A program made the translations under genes and the position numbers. The notes beneath the pieces were generated by a model, which had not been told where the DNA came from, made no database searches, and saw nothing but the letters and a program-made list of their open reading frames with translations. 64,000 nt of DNA from the NCBI GenBank assembly GCA_965153455.1, contig OZ234500.1:6138001-6202000 (forward strand). Reading direction: 5' to 3'. Shown here piece after piece: positions 45,176-57,618 of the stretch. Source of the stretch: Sphagnum compactum. Lineage: Eukaryota; Bryophyta; Sphagnopsida; Sphagnales. Positions within the stretch are counted from its first letter, which is position 1; every line of letters begins with the position of its first letter.

Positions 45176-47590
45176 TTTGCAAAGGGTAATGAACCCTATT
45201 TATAGAAATTATAAATGTGGGACACTTCCTCTTGCAAATTGTGTCCTTTGAAATCAAAGAACGAAAGATTGGTGTTGAGCACCTCTAGATGTATAATTTA
45301 ATATAATACAAATAATTTATCAACATATAAATATTTATAATATATTTGAATATAGAATAAAATATTCAATTGGGTACTATTACATGCATTTGAGTTGTTT
45401 AGAGGACCCATGCTTTTGAACATTTTGTTTGATGTTCATAATTTTATTTTAAAATATACGGTTTAATGTTCAATGATATTTTAATCATAAAGAAATGTCT
45501 ATGATCTTCATTAATAAGGTTCAACACTTAAAGCCAATTACAATAAAAACTCAATAAAAGGGTTGATCATACTACATTAGTCAAATTAGTACATTAGTTG
45601 TCTTTAAAAGTTAATAATTAAACCATTTTAATTGCATGAAAATTGAAAAAATTATAATACATGTGATATTCATTTTACTATAATTCATGTTGTAATTATT
45701 CTTTTTATTGATTTTTTAAATACTTTCCTTCAATGTGTAACGTCTTGTTATTTTTAATTTTCAATAAATAAATGCCTAATTCTTTTGTCGTTTATTTCTA
45801 CAAAAAAATAATAAACATTAAAAAATGTGAGACTGTGTATAAGTAAACACATATTGAATATGTTATCCAAAGATTTTTTTGCAATGGACAATATAGCTTA
45901 ATTAAGGGTTTCCAAGATTTCACAAGGCTAACTAAAGAACTTGGGAACTAAAAAATTGGAGAAGATCAACTTTTTAACAATTAAAAACTTTTGATTTTTT
46001 TAGGTTTTTTTTTTTTTTTGATAATTTTATTCATTGATTACATTGTGTTACAAATCTTTCATTAAACATATTAATAATGAAACATCCATATTTCCTATGT
46101 ATTTAAGTTATTAAATTGTACATCTTAAATTGTTAAACATGTTTTATTATACATATATGAATGCTCATAATATAACATTTGAAATTTTTCCTTATTCAAT
46201 ATTTTATTAACATTTCTCAATTTAAGTGCAATAGCATAAAATATATATTATGAAATATTATAAACATAAAAAATTATTATTGTGCTTTAATATTTCCCAT
46301 TATGCTAATGATGATTGAAATTAAACATTTTTAAATTAATAAAATGATAAACAACAAATTGTACATCAACATATGAATATTTATATTTAATCACTTGCTT
46401 CACATAGTTAACACAAATTAAATATTGTATATTCTTTTTGTAATATTGTTGAATAATACAATGTTGCATGAACAAAACATAAAATTCCATTTTGAAACCA
46501 TAGAATCATCTATCAAACACACAAATTGAAATATCTCATTCATAAAACTTCCTATTATGTGAAAAATAGATGAATAATGCTTAGAATAAAACATCGAAAC
46601 ATTATAGATGTATTTTTCGAAAAGTAAAAATAAATTAAAAAATTAAACTTAATTTGAACTATTCAAATTAATTCAAATAAACTAGGAAAGAACTCAGAAA
46701 CTACATTTGGTAAGAAGGGAAAATAACAAAACAAAAATTTTGATACTTTTTCAATGCACTCACATCTTTATAATTGAAAAAAAAAATTCGAGTTTATTTG
46801 CAAAGGGTAATGAACCCTCTTTATGAAATTTCATAAATGTGAAAAAAAGATTAAATGTTAATGATATACAATATTGAATATAAAATGTTATGCATTGGAT
46901 ATTGCAATAATTTTTTTCCTAAAAAATCCAATGCAAAAATTTGAGTTACAAAATAAATTAAATTTTTTGTAAAAATTTTATTAAAAATCTGCCCTATATT
47001 TGGTACCTAAAAATTGAATTACGTAAAATGCGTATCTCTTTTGTTTTTTATTGTTACAAAAAAAAAGACATCTAAAAAATGTGAAAATGTGTACAATCGT
47101 TTTTTGAAAAGTTGTTTATATATACAAATGTAGGTTTAAGAAAATCAGAAAACATCATTCTAAGTATATTGTGTACATAAACATGAACTATAAATATTTA
47201 CATCATTTCAATTAATATATAAAAATATTATAAATAAACCAATAAATGTGGGCATGTGTTGTAAATGAACATATATTAAATATGTTATCCAAAGGTGTTC
47301 TTTTCAATTGACAATATACCTTAATTAATGGTTTGCAAGGTTTCATAAGGCTAACTAAAAGAACTTGGAAACTAATTGGAAACGACAAGTGTTTTAAGGA
47401 TTAGAAGTTTGGATCCTTCTAGGATGTTCTTAAAATAATTTTGTTTATTGAGTGCATTGTTTTACAAATCTTTTATCAAACATATTAATAATGAAACATC
47501 CATATTTCCTATGTATTTAAGTTATTAGATTGTAAACAAATTTACATTTTAAATTGTTAAATATGTTCTATTATATATATATGAATGAAA
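45176..47590. repeat. AT-rich direct duplication, two blocks each
   Basis: GCAAAGGGTAATGAACCCT occurs at about 45179 and 46799. A longer block at 45835-46165 matches 47255-47580, including AATATGTTATCCAAAG, AAGGCTAACTAAA and AACATATTAATAATGAAACA followed by TCCATATTTCCTATGTATTT. The order is the same in both, so this is a diverged segmental duplication with an offset of roughly 1.4-1.6 kb and a length difference inside. No coding content was seen. Confidence 0.75.
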
Positions 47591-47612
47591 GTATTTTCAA
47601 TCTTTTTTTCAA

Positions 47613-47909
47613 TTAAAAGGGGAATGAGAGAGCACATGCAACAATGTGGTATATTCCATATTTCCTTACATACCTAGAGTTACACCAAGACATAAACCCT
47701 AAAAACCTGACCCAACTTTTCACCCTCTTTCCAGGCACATTACCCAGCATGTTATTCCACCTAGCTTCCCAGACACCTTCCCAATCTATAATGTGCCTAG
47801 GAGGAGGCAGATTCACATTAGGTTTGTTTTTGATGTTAAGAAATGGCCCTTCACATGAAGGGGTTGTTGTTGGGCTTGGGAACTCAGGCGATTGTTGTAC
47901 CTTCTTCAC
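47613..47909 (-). CDS. Unrecognised 98-codon open frame
   Basis: A minus-strand frame with protein-like composition in otherwise AT-rich sequence: it contains HIIDWEGVWEARWNNMLGNV and KRVKSWVRFLGFMSW. No start context, splice sites or family could be supported, so it may be a fragment of an old coding sequence or chance. Confidence 0.2.
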   Translation of the reverse strand: MKKVQQSPEFPSPTTTPSCEGPFLNIKNKPNVNLPPPRHIIDWEGVWEARWNNMLGNVPGKRVKSWVRFLGFMSWCNSRYVRKYGIYHIVACALSFPF

Positions 47910-47931
47910 AGCCTCGCCACATGTCTGTTGA

Positions 47932-50900
47932 ATAATTAATCAATTAACTTTGAAGATTTTATTTTGAAAAAAATAAAAATTTCTAAACTATTTTGAATAT
48001 TCTTTATTTTCCTTGGCAAAAAATTCTCTTGGGATTTATTTTTTTTGGGGGGCATTTTTAAATAATAAAATTTGTGCTAAAGCTGCCAAGATACTATGGT
48101 GTTCAACTCGTTGTTGTTGCTACCAAGATATTATGGTGTTCAACTTGTTGTTTTGTTGATTCAAATGTAAGAAAAATTGAAAAGGGAAAACACAAAATTC
48201 TCACCCTCCTCCTCCTCCTTCTCAAATGTACAAAAACTCACTAAAATCCCTTAAAAATTGCTTTTCTCAAACTCCACATTTTGTTGTTGTCTAGTCCATC
48301 TTTACATACAAATATGGGTTTGAATTGGAAAGTCAAGCAAATTGTCTAATCTATGTAAAACAAGCTACTCACTACAAAATGGGCTCTGCCATTTAAATGA
48401 CATTTAGAAGGATGATATATTATTCAAAACATACTAAATTAAACGGAAACATATGGTGGTTAGCATGGTGAAGCCAAGGATATGGATCCTTTGGTGATGC
48501 AGGAAATGTTTCTATAGTGGACTCCACATGACCTTAGAATTTAGGGATACCAAACTTTGGCATGGTTCTAGGTGCATCCCATTGTTTCTCCCCTGAAGGT
48601 AGAGCCAATAAACCCACGAGACGGAAGCAAAATCCCTTAGGCTATTATGTATAGTAAAACTAGGAGTTAATGGCCATATATAATGCAACAAAGATTACCA
48701 AAAATGAAGAATGACCTATTGACATTTTGGTACACATTTTATCCTACATGTTTTTATTAGTCCACCTACAAGCACAATTCCTATCTTTTACATTGCCAAT
48801 ATTCAACTGGCTATGGCAACATCCTCCTCCTCCTCCTCCGTCTACACTCCCTTAAACCCAATTTTGATGTTCCTCATTTGATCATTTAGATGATAAGGGA
48901 AGATAATGGTGTGCTCCGTAACCTCGATATTTTTCTCATTGGGGTTGTTCCCCTTTCCATTGCTTCCATTGTTTTTTTAAAAGATTGATCTATTCATTTC
49001 CCTCTTTCACTTTTTGCGAGAGCTCTATTAGCCCTAGTTGTCTTGTGTGTCGTTGTTGCTACAAGCATTAGTAGAAAAATGAGTTTTTGCAACTATCATT
49101 TGCAATTGATTTTTAGTTGCATATGACACATGCAACTATAATTTGTGTAATTGCACATGACATTGAATTGCATGCGACAACATGTATGCAACATGTATAT
49201 GTGGTACAAATATACACATTCATTCATGTGTATACATTTAGATGTAATTGCATCTATGCAATTAGTTTTGCATTTATAATTTAATTAATTGATGTGTGAC
49301 ACATGTTTTAAGATTGGGTGAATTGCTTGAGGACATAGGCCATTTTAATTTTTTTTATATTTTCAAACAATGTTTTTAAAGAATAATCTCAATTGTCAAA
49401 GCTTTTATTGTTAAGATGATGACACATGTCCATTTTTAAAAGTCATTTATATGGTGACACATGGTAATTGTATGCCCATTATTATTATTAATTAATTGAT
49501 TAGTTAAATTTGGATTGTTCAATCTAGGGTTGATAAGATGTTGACATGTGGTGCTTAAATAGGTAGGTAGGTAAGAAGGTAGGCCTAGGAGTTTAAAATA
49601 ATTTGATTTTATTTTGAGTTTAACTTTGAGGGTTAAGCTTTATTTTCATTGACTCATCTCTCTTGGTATTTGGTATGTGAATAAAATTAATGCACTCACT
49701 CATATAATGCACCAAATTGGAATGAGAAATAAAACATATGGGATAAATAATCTAGTTGCAAGTGTGACCAACTTAATTGTAGCTGACATGCAACTATTAG
49801 CTAATGCTATGTTAATCTAGTTGAGATGCGAGCTATATTATAGATATATAAAAGGTAACCTATTATATATTAATAGCCTATAATTAATAGATAATAGGTA
49901 ATAATATCAATAGTAATTCTAATAATTATTTCAACAACTATGATAACTTATGATAATCAATTAATAATAGTATTATATTATTACTTAATTTGAATTAATA
50001 ACTAGCATAGGCAAAGGTATTTAAAAGTTAATGTAATATATTAACCATACATATACTAACATAACTAATATACTAATAATAGAACTACAAAAGACTATTA
50101 ATATTATATATATTATAATATTGTTACTTAGCTTAGGTTAGTAGTTAATTAGCTTAGAGGTTAAAGTATTCCCAGGATAATTAATGTAGCCTATTAGCCA
50201 TAGGTATATTAACATAATATTATAATAATAAAGAATGCAGCAAAATAATTTTAAAATAATAATAATAATAATAATACTTTATAACAATATTTATTAACAA
50301 ATAGTAACATTAGTTATTATAATTATAGTTTTATAGTATTATTATACTTAGTTTCAATTAATAGATAGCTTAGGGTAGGATTTAAAGTCCTCTATACCTT
50401 TTACCTTCACATTAAATCTAGCTTTAATTCCTCTATAACTTCTACCTTGACTTTGATATCAAAATCTAGTTTTAGTTCCTTTCCGATAGAAACCTTGAGC
50501 TTGATTAGTGCTTCTTGATCTTGTATACTTGCTTTCAAAACTATTCCACTTGGAATTATAATCTCGAAAAAAAACTTGGACCTCATTGTCAACTTCTTTA
50601 TTATTTTAAACATGATATGAAATTTGAAATTATGAATTGTGGGAGGAGATTTGAATTGTATTTTGAATATTTTTTATTTAATTTTTGGTAGGATGTTTAA
50701 TGTTTCAAAATTGGGGAAGAATTTGTACTTTGTGCCCTTTAGGGTGCCCATAAATGTCTCAAAAATCCTTAAGATTGGTAGTTTGTTGCTTTGTTTAATA
50801 GTTCAAACCTTAACACACAATTCTAATTTATTTTTTTGGGGTATGTTTAGATCCCCTTGTTTAATTAAACACTCCAACCCTTCACCAAACATTAACCCTA

Positions 50901-51500
50901 CTTGGGTGCTCACGTTACAACCCCTTACAAGGTTCTTGACTCTTTCATTGTCTCTTCAACAACCTCCACAAAAAAAAACAAGAGAAACCTTTTGAGGTGT
51001 TCATTTCCCCACCATTCCCCCACACATTGTTGACTTTTAAATGGTCATATGTAAAAATACGATCAAACGACAAACAAACACAAAGGATGACTAAATTGTT
51101 TTGCAAAATCAAATAAACTTACATCCAAAACTGGACACAAAAAAAAAACTATTTCAACCATCCTCGATCAAAATACAAAGTGATTATTTCTTGAATCGAG
51201 GTGGTTTGCCTTTGAGCATTTGGGTGCATGGTGTCTAGATATCAAAGTATGCAATGTGTGTGGATGTTGGCCTGCACTATGGGGGTGTTTGGTGGGTAGG
51301 CCTATGAATGGTGTTGGGTGTCTCTCTGCCTAGTGGAAATCAGATGCATCATGATGATGGGTTTCAAAGCCATCATCATAGTCCGAAGAAAAGCACTTCA
51401 GACTATGGATTAATGCTAATGAATAATAAGAACACAAAGCTACACAATTTGTATATTGGTAGAAAAGAGACTTTACTAGGCAGTTGGATTTCCATAATGC
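47932..51500. other. AT-rich spacer with near-pure A/T stretch
   Basis: No gene was recognised. A small direct repeat (ACCAAGATATTATGGTGTTC type) occurs at about 48087-48160. At about 49840-50350 the sequence is almost only A and T, with ATTATTA/TAATAAT words. Confidence 0.45.
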
Positions 51501-51503
51501 ATG

Positions 51504-51508
<5 letters not shown>

Positions 51509-51534
<26 letters not shown>
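51509..51534. repeat. (GT)n microsatellite
   Basis: GT dinucleotide tract; a second, (TA)n then (TG)n, lies at about 51727-51758. The cysteine and valine runs in overlapping open frames are products of these tracts. Confidence 0.9.
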
Positions 51535-51536
<2 letters not shown>

Positions 51537-51725
51537 CAACACAAAAATTCATCAAAATACAAATCATAGTTGATGTTGTCATTGTGTGCTCCCTAGTCAG
51601 TTCCTACCCAACAACCCAAGCACCTAGTTGTGTGTGTCAGTTACACAAAAAATCATCAGCTAACTGCACATCATAAATTGATGTTATTATTATACTTCCT
51701 ATCCAAAATTCAAATATAATAAGAG

Positions 51726-51757
<32 letters not shown>

Positions 51758-51759
51758 CT

Positions 51760-53453
51760 CACATGCACAAATACCATCATATACAAATCATAGTTGATGT
51801 TATATAACTTATTATTAGTACTTTGGAGTCTTCTCTACTCAAATGAGCATGTATGTTCACTTACACAAATTCATGTCTTCGGAAAGCTAGCTCTTGATGT
51901 GTATAGGGTGCACCGACTTGGTTTGAAACTGTTTGGAGCTCCAGTGTGGAAGCTATTGATTATTGAATCATTTTTCTCCATGAAAGTTAAATAAAATGAA
52001 AACCGTATTGGAATTTGGGGGACTTTCTTGGTGTTGTTGGAAAGCCCTCGGTGAGTCAGATTTAATAAATTTTATTTAATAAATTTCCGAGATAAGCTGT
52101 GGAAGATATTGATTTTTGCGTGGATTTTTGTTGGTGAAAATTCAAACAAATTGCACAAAATATTGTTTTTGGAAGGAAAAATCAGTTTAGCCCTCAATGT
52201 GTTCACATTGGCAAATTAAAAGAATTTCAGTCCTGAAAATGTGAAAAAAAATTAAAGAATGTGTTCACACTTGAGCCAATGACACGGGCTACACTAGTGT
52301 GTTTAACAACTAATAATTGGTGTTTGTTAATTTGGTAATATGGGTAATTTGGGCCATGGGGTTGTGATTTGATGCCCAATAAGATGTGTTGATTAGGTGG
52401 TGGGTTGGTGGTTGTGATTAGCTATCACCATAGTGCCTTGGTGGCTTCATCACAAATTATATATTTTTTAATGCCAAAAATTTCAAAAAAATAATTTTCA
52501 AAGAGAAAAGTATTTCTTAAAAAACTCTTGTGAAGAAAAATGAAGAATCTTTTGAAATATTATTTTTTTGAAATGAAATTTTCAAAAAATAAATTAATTG
52601 TTCAATAGACATGTGTTGAAGATGCCACGGGACTAGGGTAATAAAATGTGTTCAACCATAAAAGACTAGTGTGACAATTGGCTTGTGTCGTTAGCTGAAG
52701 TGTGAACTTATTACCAGACTAATTTATTTTGAATTTTGAATTTTTGATTGAATTTTCAATGACAAAGATTACTCCAAATTCAATTATCTCCACCTACATT
52801 GTAGGTCTAAATATATGGAAGTCATCTCCATAAAAATTTACTCCATTAAACACTTTCCAACAATACCAAAAGTGCACCCAATTTCTTTTAATTTTTAAAG
52901 TTTGAAATTTAATTTATTTCTCAGTCAGAAAATTGTTCAATATCCAATAATTTCTTGCACCATAAGTGTAGTAATTTATGAAACCACCTTGGTGCACTCC
53001 TTCTCAAGGGACGGCTTTCTAGAACTACTAAGAGCATGGGGGGTTGGGGGGGGGGGACGGAAGGGGGAGACACCATGGATGGTGTGACAACCAAACAAAC
53101 TCCATATCCCTTAATGAATGGATGTTGATTACATGGTGAGTTTAGGGTTTTGATTGGGTGCTAAATGGGTTTAGGGTTTTATGTTTATGTCATAAAACCG
53201 ATAAGTGAGCAAGGAAGTAAATACTACACCTAATATGTAGGTCCAATAATTTGATCAGAAAAGTATGTATTATGTACATACATAAGTTCATATTCTTTGT
53301 TTTTAAAAAATCTTATTTTGATATAGAAAAGGGTTATATTATCATAGTATTAGTGTATTAATATTACGGAGGTTGTTGAATAGTCTTGCGTGCAAACTTT
53401 AATGAAAAAATCATGTGTGTTATAACTAGGCTATGTAGTTGTAATCTAGTTTT
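51760..53453. other. AT-rich spacer, nothing recognised
   Basis: No coding or RNA feature was supported. It includes TTTAGGG-containing words at about 53141-53180 and ends at the MULE insertion. Confidence 0.4.
53445..53453. repeat. 9-bp target site duplication, left (MULE)
   Basis: TCTAGTTTT directly precedes the left terminal inverted repeat. The identical word follows the right end at 55644-55652. Confidence 0.9.
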
Positions 53454-53546
53454 GGGGCTGATCCTCCCACCCTCCCCCCCCCTTATCTCGTCTCCTCCCT
53501 TTAATTCTCACCACCTCCGTCTCCGCCTTTCTGATTCCCCCCCATT
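53454..53546. repeat. MULE left terminal inverted repeat
   Basis: About 93 bp, starting GGGGCTGATCCTCCCACCCT and ending CTGATTCCCCCCCATT. The complement of 55531-55643 matches it nearly base for base apart from a 22-bp segment present only in the right copy, between two CCCACCCT words. Confidence 0.93.
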
Positions 53547-53563
53547 CCTTGTATCGCCATGCC

Positions 53564-55621
53564 ATGAACCCCCCTCCCGAGGCCACTTATGACAATGTCG
53601 ATGTCTTGAAGGCTGCGTGCAGACAACATGCCGCCGCTCATCTCTATAGCGTCACCACCAAGCGGTCCGATTACAAGATGGGCGTCCTATTGCTGCATTG
53701 CGGCAAGTTTGGTACACGCAATGATCGCCATGGCCTAACAGAGGAAACACGCCAGCACCCTTCGAGTTCGGTCCTGACCGGCTGCCCCTTTCTTCTGCAA
53801 GGCCGTCGTAATCGAGTCGGGAGCTAGACGTTGCGTGTGAAATGCGGAGAGCACAACCACCCGCTGCTGACTCGTGAGGTTGCGCATCCGTCTCATCGCA
53901 AGATGACCAACGACGTAAAAAAACGCGTTCGCACTTTGTCTGTCGCTGGTGTTGCGCCTGCTCAGATCCTGACGTTGATACGTTCGGAACCCTCGGGCGA
54001 GCACGTCATCGCGTGCGACGTATACAACTTGAAGAGGCAACACAGAATCAAGCAGTTTGATGGCCGGACGCCAATGGAGGCTTTGCTCTCGTCCTTGATC
54101 AAACTGGATGTACCCAACACCCATTGTGTTGATGCTAGCGGGCGCCTAACACGACTCGCCTTCACAAGCACCAAGGCTGTACAGCTTACTCGTCGCTTTG
54201 GAACGGTCCTGACCATGGACTGCACCTACAAAACGAACAGGTTCAAGATGCCCAAACTTCACATTGTTAGTTTTGCTTGCACTGGGGCGACCTTCACATC
54301 GGCCATTGCGTTTCTCAGTGCAGAGACGGTTGAGGACTATGAGTGGGCACTAAACACCTACAAAGGCTTTATGGGCAACTACTTGCCGCTCGCCATTGTC
54401 ATCGATCGCGAGTTGGCACTGATGCGAGCGACCGAGATTGCTTTTCCCGTCGCCCACAAGATGTTCTGCCGACGGCATATCTGCAAGAACGTGATGGCGA
54501 AGCACCGGACAGGCTTCACTGAGGAGGACTGGCAGACGTTCATGACATTGTTCTCACGAGTGATGCGAGCGGGCACGGAGGACGAGCTGCAGGAGAAGCT
54601 GGTGCAGATTCAAACGGAGTGGGTGGGTACCCAACCGCGTGCTGTGCAGTATGTGCTTTCCTGGATGCAGTACAAGACATACTTTGTTGGCGCATATGTT
54701 GACAAAGTGCCGCATTTCGAGTCATCATCCTCATCACGTGTGGAAGGCGCACACTCAGCGTTGAAGCAGCGCTAGCAAGTTAGCACTGGTGACATGATGA
54801 CTGTGGTCGAACGTGAACTGCAATTTCTTGCCGATCAGTATCAAGAGATTGATACTGCCATCTCACAGCAGAAGGAGCGGCGCAATCCTGTTCACTCAGA
54901 CATGTTCTATGACTAGGTGTGTAGAGCTTCCTACTTCCATTTGATCAAGTCTTATGTTGTGGACTAGGTTGGGGGTCAGAGAGGTCAGGTGGAGAAGTTC
55001 CTTTTCTGAGTCCAATTCCGTTGGACTCCTCCCTTGACCTCCTGTATTATTTCCTTATATTTACTGTATACCTCCGTCTCCTCACAAGTGGTCCGACAGG
55101 TCTCTTCAGTTGCTCTCATCAAGATCCACCTTCAATTTACGATTGCCAAAGAGCATGCAGGGCGCAAAGTCCGTCCGCAACCAGACCCCCGCTTCGAGAC
55201 TGTCATGGGACTTCCTTTAGCGACCACAATCTACGATCTGCGTGCTGCAAACCAGAGCCTACCAATGAGTGCGGTACACAAGCAGTGGTGGCTTGTGCTA
55301 GATCTACAAGTTGGTACACCTGCAATACAGATTCTCGAGCCTGCCGTTGCCCGTGTACGCGGACGCCTATCCGTTGCTACTGTCGCCGCGCGTGTCACAA
55401 GCCGCCAGCCAATATCATCAACGCGTCGGGAACCAAGCGCCTTTGAGACAATTGGCAGAGACCCGCGTCTTTGCAAGGAATGCAGGAGGCTTGGACACGA
55501 CGTTCGTAATTGCCCAGTACTTAGGCCATTAATGGGGGGAATCAGAAAGGCGGAGACGGAGGTGGTGAGAATTAAAGGGAGGAGACGAGATAAGGGGGGG
55601 AGGGTGGGAGAAGCAAATTAG
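53564..55621 (+). pseudogene. MULE/FAR1-type transposase with three in-frame TAG codons
   Basis: From the ATG at 53564 one frame holds throughout. An N-terminal FAR1/WRKY-like zinc-binding part ends TLRVKCGEHNHPL. Then comes the MULE transposase core: FGTVLTMDCTYKTNRFKMP (first catalytic Asp), AIVIDRELALMRA (second Asp), FCRRHICKNV, and SSSSRVEGAHSALKQR (Glu). A C-terminal zinc knuckle follows: CKECRRLGHDVRNCPV. TAG codons stand at 53825, 54773 and 54914. At the first, the family normally has Trp (W-T-L-R-V). A likely intron spans 54917-55099 (GTGTGT to CGACAG, 183 nt); joining restores D-x-V-S-S-V-A-L, a usual family sequence. The last codons run into the right inverted repeat. No frameshift was seen. 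Confidence 0.88.
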
Positions 55622-55643
55622 CAGGGTGGGAGGATCAGCCCCC
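55531..55643. repeat. MULE right terminal inverted repeat
   Basis: About 113 bp from AATGGGGGGAATCAG to GGATCAGCCCCC, inverted relative to 53454-53546. It carries 22 bp not found in the left copy. Confidence 0.93.
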
Positions 55644-55652
55644 TCTAGTTTT
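55644..55652. repeat. 9-bp target site duplication, right (MULE)
   Basis: TCTAGTTTT, identical to 53445-53453, directly after the right terminal inverted repeat. Confidence 0.9.
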
Positions 55653-57618
55653 ATCAAACTTTTTTAATTATAATTTAATTTTATCAAATAGTTTTTAATT
55701 GCAAAAGACAAATTAAAACAGACATAGTTTTTTCATAGTGCAATGACATAGCTGGATTTGGTGGTGTGATTTTTTTTTTTCTCTTATTTTTTCTTCAATT
55801 GGATTAAATAATTTGATGTGTAATAAGGTTTGATAAGGTTGTGAGAGAATTTGAGAAGATCAATGGAAATGGGCAGGAAGAGCTCATTATTCACAATATC
55901 CAGCAAAATAGGGTTGTGTACAGTACTGAAGATTGTTGGATTCGATGGTCCGAATAATTTCTCTTAGTTATCTTGTGTGGACTAACAGTTCAATAAAGTT
56001 TTTCGGTAAACACCAAAACCCTGAGTTTGGTCCAAGACTGGGTGAGACTAAAAAAAACCTGCAAAAAAGTACATTAGCCTTCAAGGAGTGGGGATGAAAC
56101 TCAGAAATGCAACAATTTTTTGGTGTGGTAAGCTGAAAGTTTGTTTCATCCTGTCTTGACCCCCCACCTCTTTCATTTTTCAGAGCGCCTCCACTGTTCT
56201 TGCTTGCATATATTTTCACTTGCTCCTACGTGGACAACTAGTATAATTACTCTCGAACCTTGTGCATTAAAAAATGCTGAGTATCAGCATTTCGTGTACC
56301 CAAGTTTAATAAAAACTTCCTTACTTACTTTGCGGACCTCACTCAAAGAGGGGATAGGGGGTGACAAGAGGGCCCAAAGACAAGGTGACCTTAAGGAAAA
56401 ACTCTAATATGCAATACCCATTTACCTCAATCTCTCTTCTCTTGTGGGGGTTGGGACTTGGGACCACAATAATGCCCAAAACACATTAACTCTCTCAATT
56501 TCCTTTCTGTACAACACTCTGAAGATCAGGCCAAAATTCCCTTTTTGGGGGAGGGATTATTACTACTACTGCAACCAGATGTTTTTTTTTTCCCACTTCT
56601 TTTTGCTTTCTACATGACAGAAAGGAGAGTTGATTAGAGGCAGCCAGGAGAGAGAGAGAGAGAGAGAGAGATGTAGCAAATACCCAAGCTGCCAAAAAAT
56701 TTGCAAACTGCACAAGTTTTGGGTTTTTCTGATGGCAGAGACAATAGGGTAGCTGTTTTGCATTTTGTCTCTCTGTCAGGAGGCCACTCTGCAGCAACAA
56801 CAGTAGTTGCAGAAAGCTACAAACACTCAGCTTGCTGAAAGACCCTTCTGATGAGCTTTCTCTAATCAAGTTGTTGCTTCTGTCTGCAGCATTCCTCTCC
56901 AAAGTTTATTGGTGTTTTGAAAACTAGACTTGTTCATCATGGATCAGTTCATAGATCATGTGTGGGAGCTTGTTGTAGAGGAGCAGCAGCTGGAGGAGCT
57001 GGAGAAGAAGGACCAAGAGTTGTTGGGAGGATTTGGTCAGACGAGTTGGAGGAGGAGAAAGAGTTGTTGGGAGGATTGGGTCAGAGAAAGTGTTGGGGAT
57101 ATATGAAGAACCTGAGGAGATTTTCTGCAACAACAAAATGCAAATGCAGCTCAACCCAACTTGGTGGTTGTTGTTGTTGTTGTTGTTGTCAGAAGATGGC
57201 AAGAGATGGCAAGAGATGATCAGTAGTTAGTAGGAGTAGTAGTAGTTTACATTCTCATGTTGTCCTGCAGGACTCTCTGCAAACAAAATCTTGGGGGCGC
57301 AAAGTACTTAGAGCTGCTGCAAAGATTTTCGTAAGCTTGCTACAAAGATTTTGAGCTAGCTGGATGGAGCAGCTGCTTCTGATGAGCTTAGTTTGTTTCT
57401 GCAAGGACCCATTTTGTGGAATGAAGAATCTATGAAAGTGTTGGGGTGGAGAGGAGGAGAAGATGAGAGGTTTTTTCAGGGAGGATTTGGGTCTTCCTTT
57501 GATCTCCACTGTTCTTCAAAGAGAATGGCCAAGACCCACAAAAAGCAGAAGCAGAAGAAGAAGAGGCAAGCAGCAGCAGGGTCATGATGTTTTCAGCAGC
57601 TGGAATGAGAACTGGGAG
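55653..57618 (+). promoter_or_regulatory. Spacer, then upstream region and leader of the subtilase gene
   Basis: AT-rich at first, then rich in purine and pyrimidine tracts: (GA)n at about 56649-56671, (GTT)n at about 57163-57188, and GAGGAGGAGAA-type runs. No family-like coding exon was found. The subtilase leader probably lies in the last few hundred bases; open frames on both strands here reflect low-complexity repeats. Confidence 0.35.

Larger units (their letters stand above)
53454..55643 (+). mobile_element. Complete MULE (Mutator-like) DNA transposon
   Basis: A 2.19-kb element with long terminal inverted repeats (93 and 113 bp), a perfect 9-bp target duplication TCTAGTTTT on both sides (MULEs duplicate 8-11 bp), and one transposase gene filling the inside. 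It is clearly GC-richer than the AT-rich sequence around it. Perfect target duplication and closely matching inverted repeats suggest insertion not long ago. The transposase has three in-frame stops, so this copy should not move by itself, though it could be mobilised by an intact relative. Confidence 0.93.

Noticed and set aside
51308-51676. 122-codon frame with Cys/Val run
   Set aside because: Produced by the (GT)n microsatellite; no supporting homology.
53825-54916. TAG codons of the MULE read through by U-to-C RNA editing
   Set aside because: Such editing is known from organelles of ferns and hornworts, not nuclear transposons; the first site should be Trp, which UAG to CAG would not restore.
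57463-57618. Longer subtilase N-terminus from the upstream in-frame ATG
   Set aside because: It would put 52 mostly basic and Ser-rich residues before a clear signal peptide; the ATG at 57619 fits secreted subtilases.
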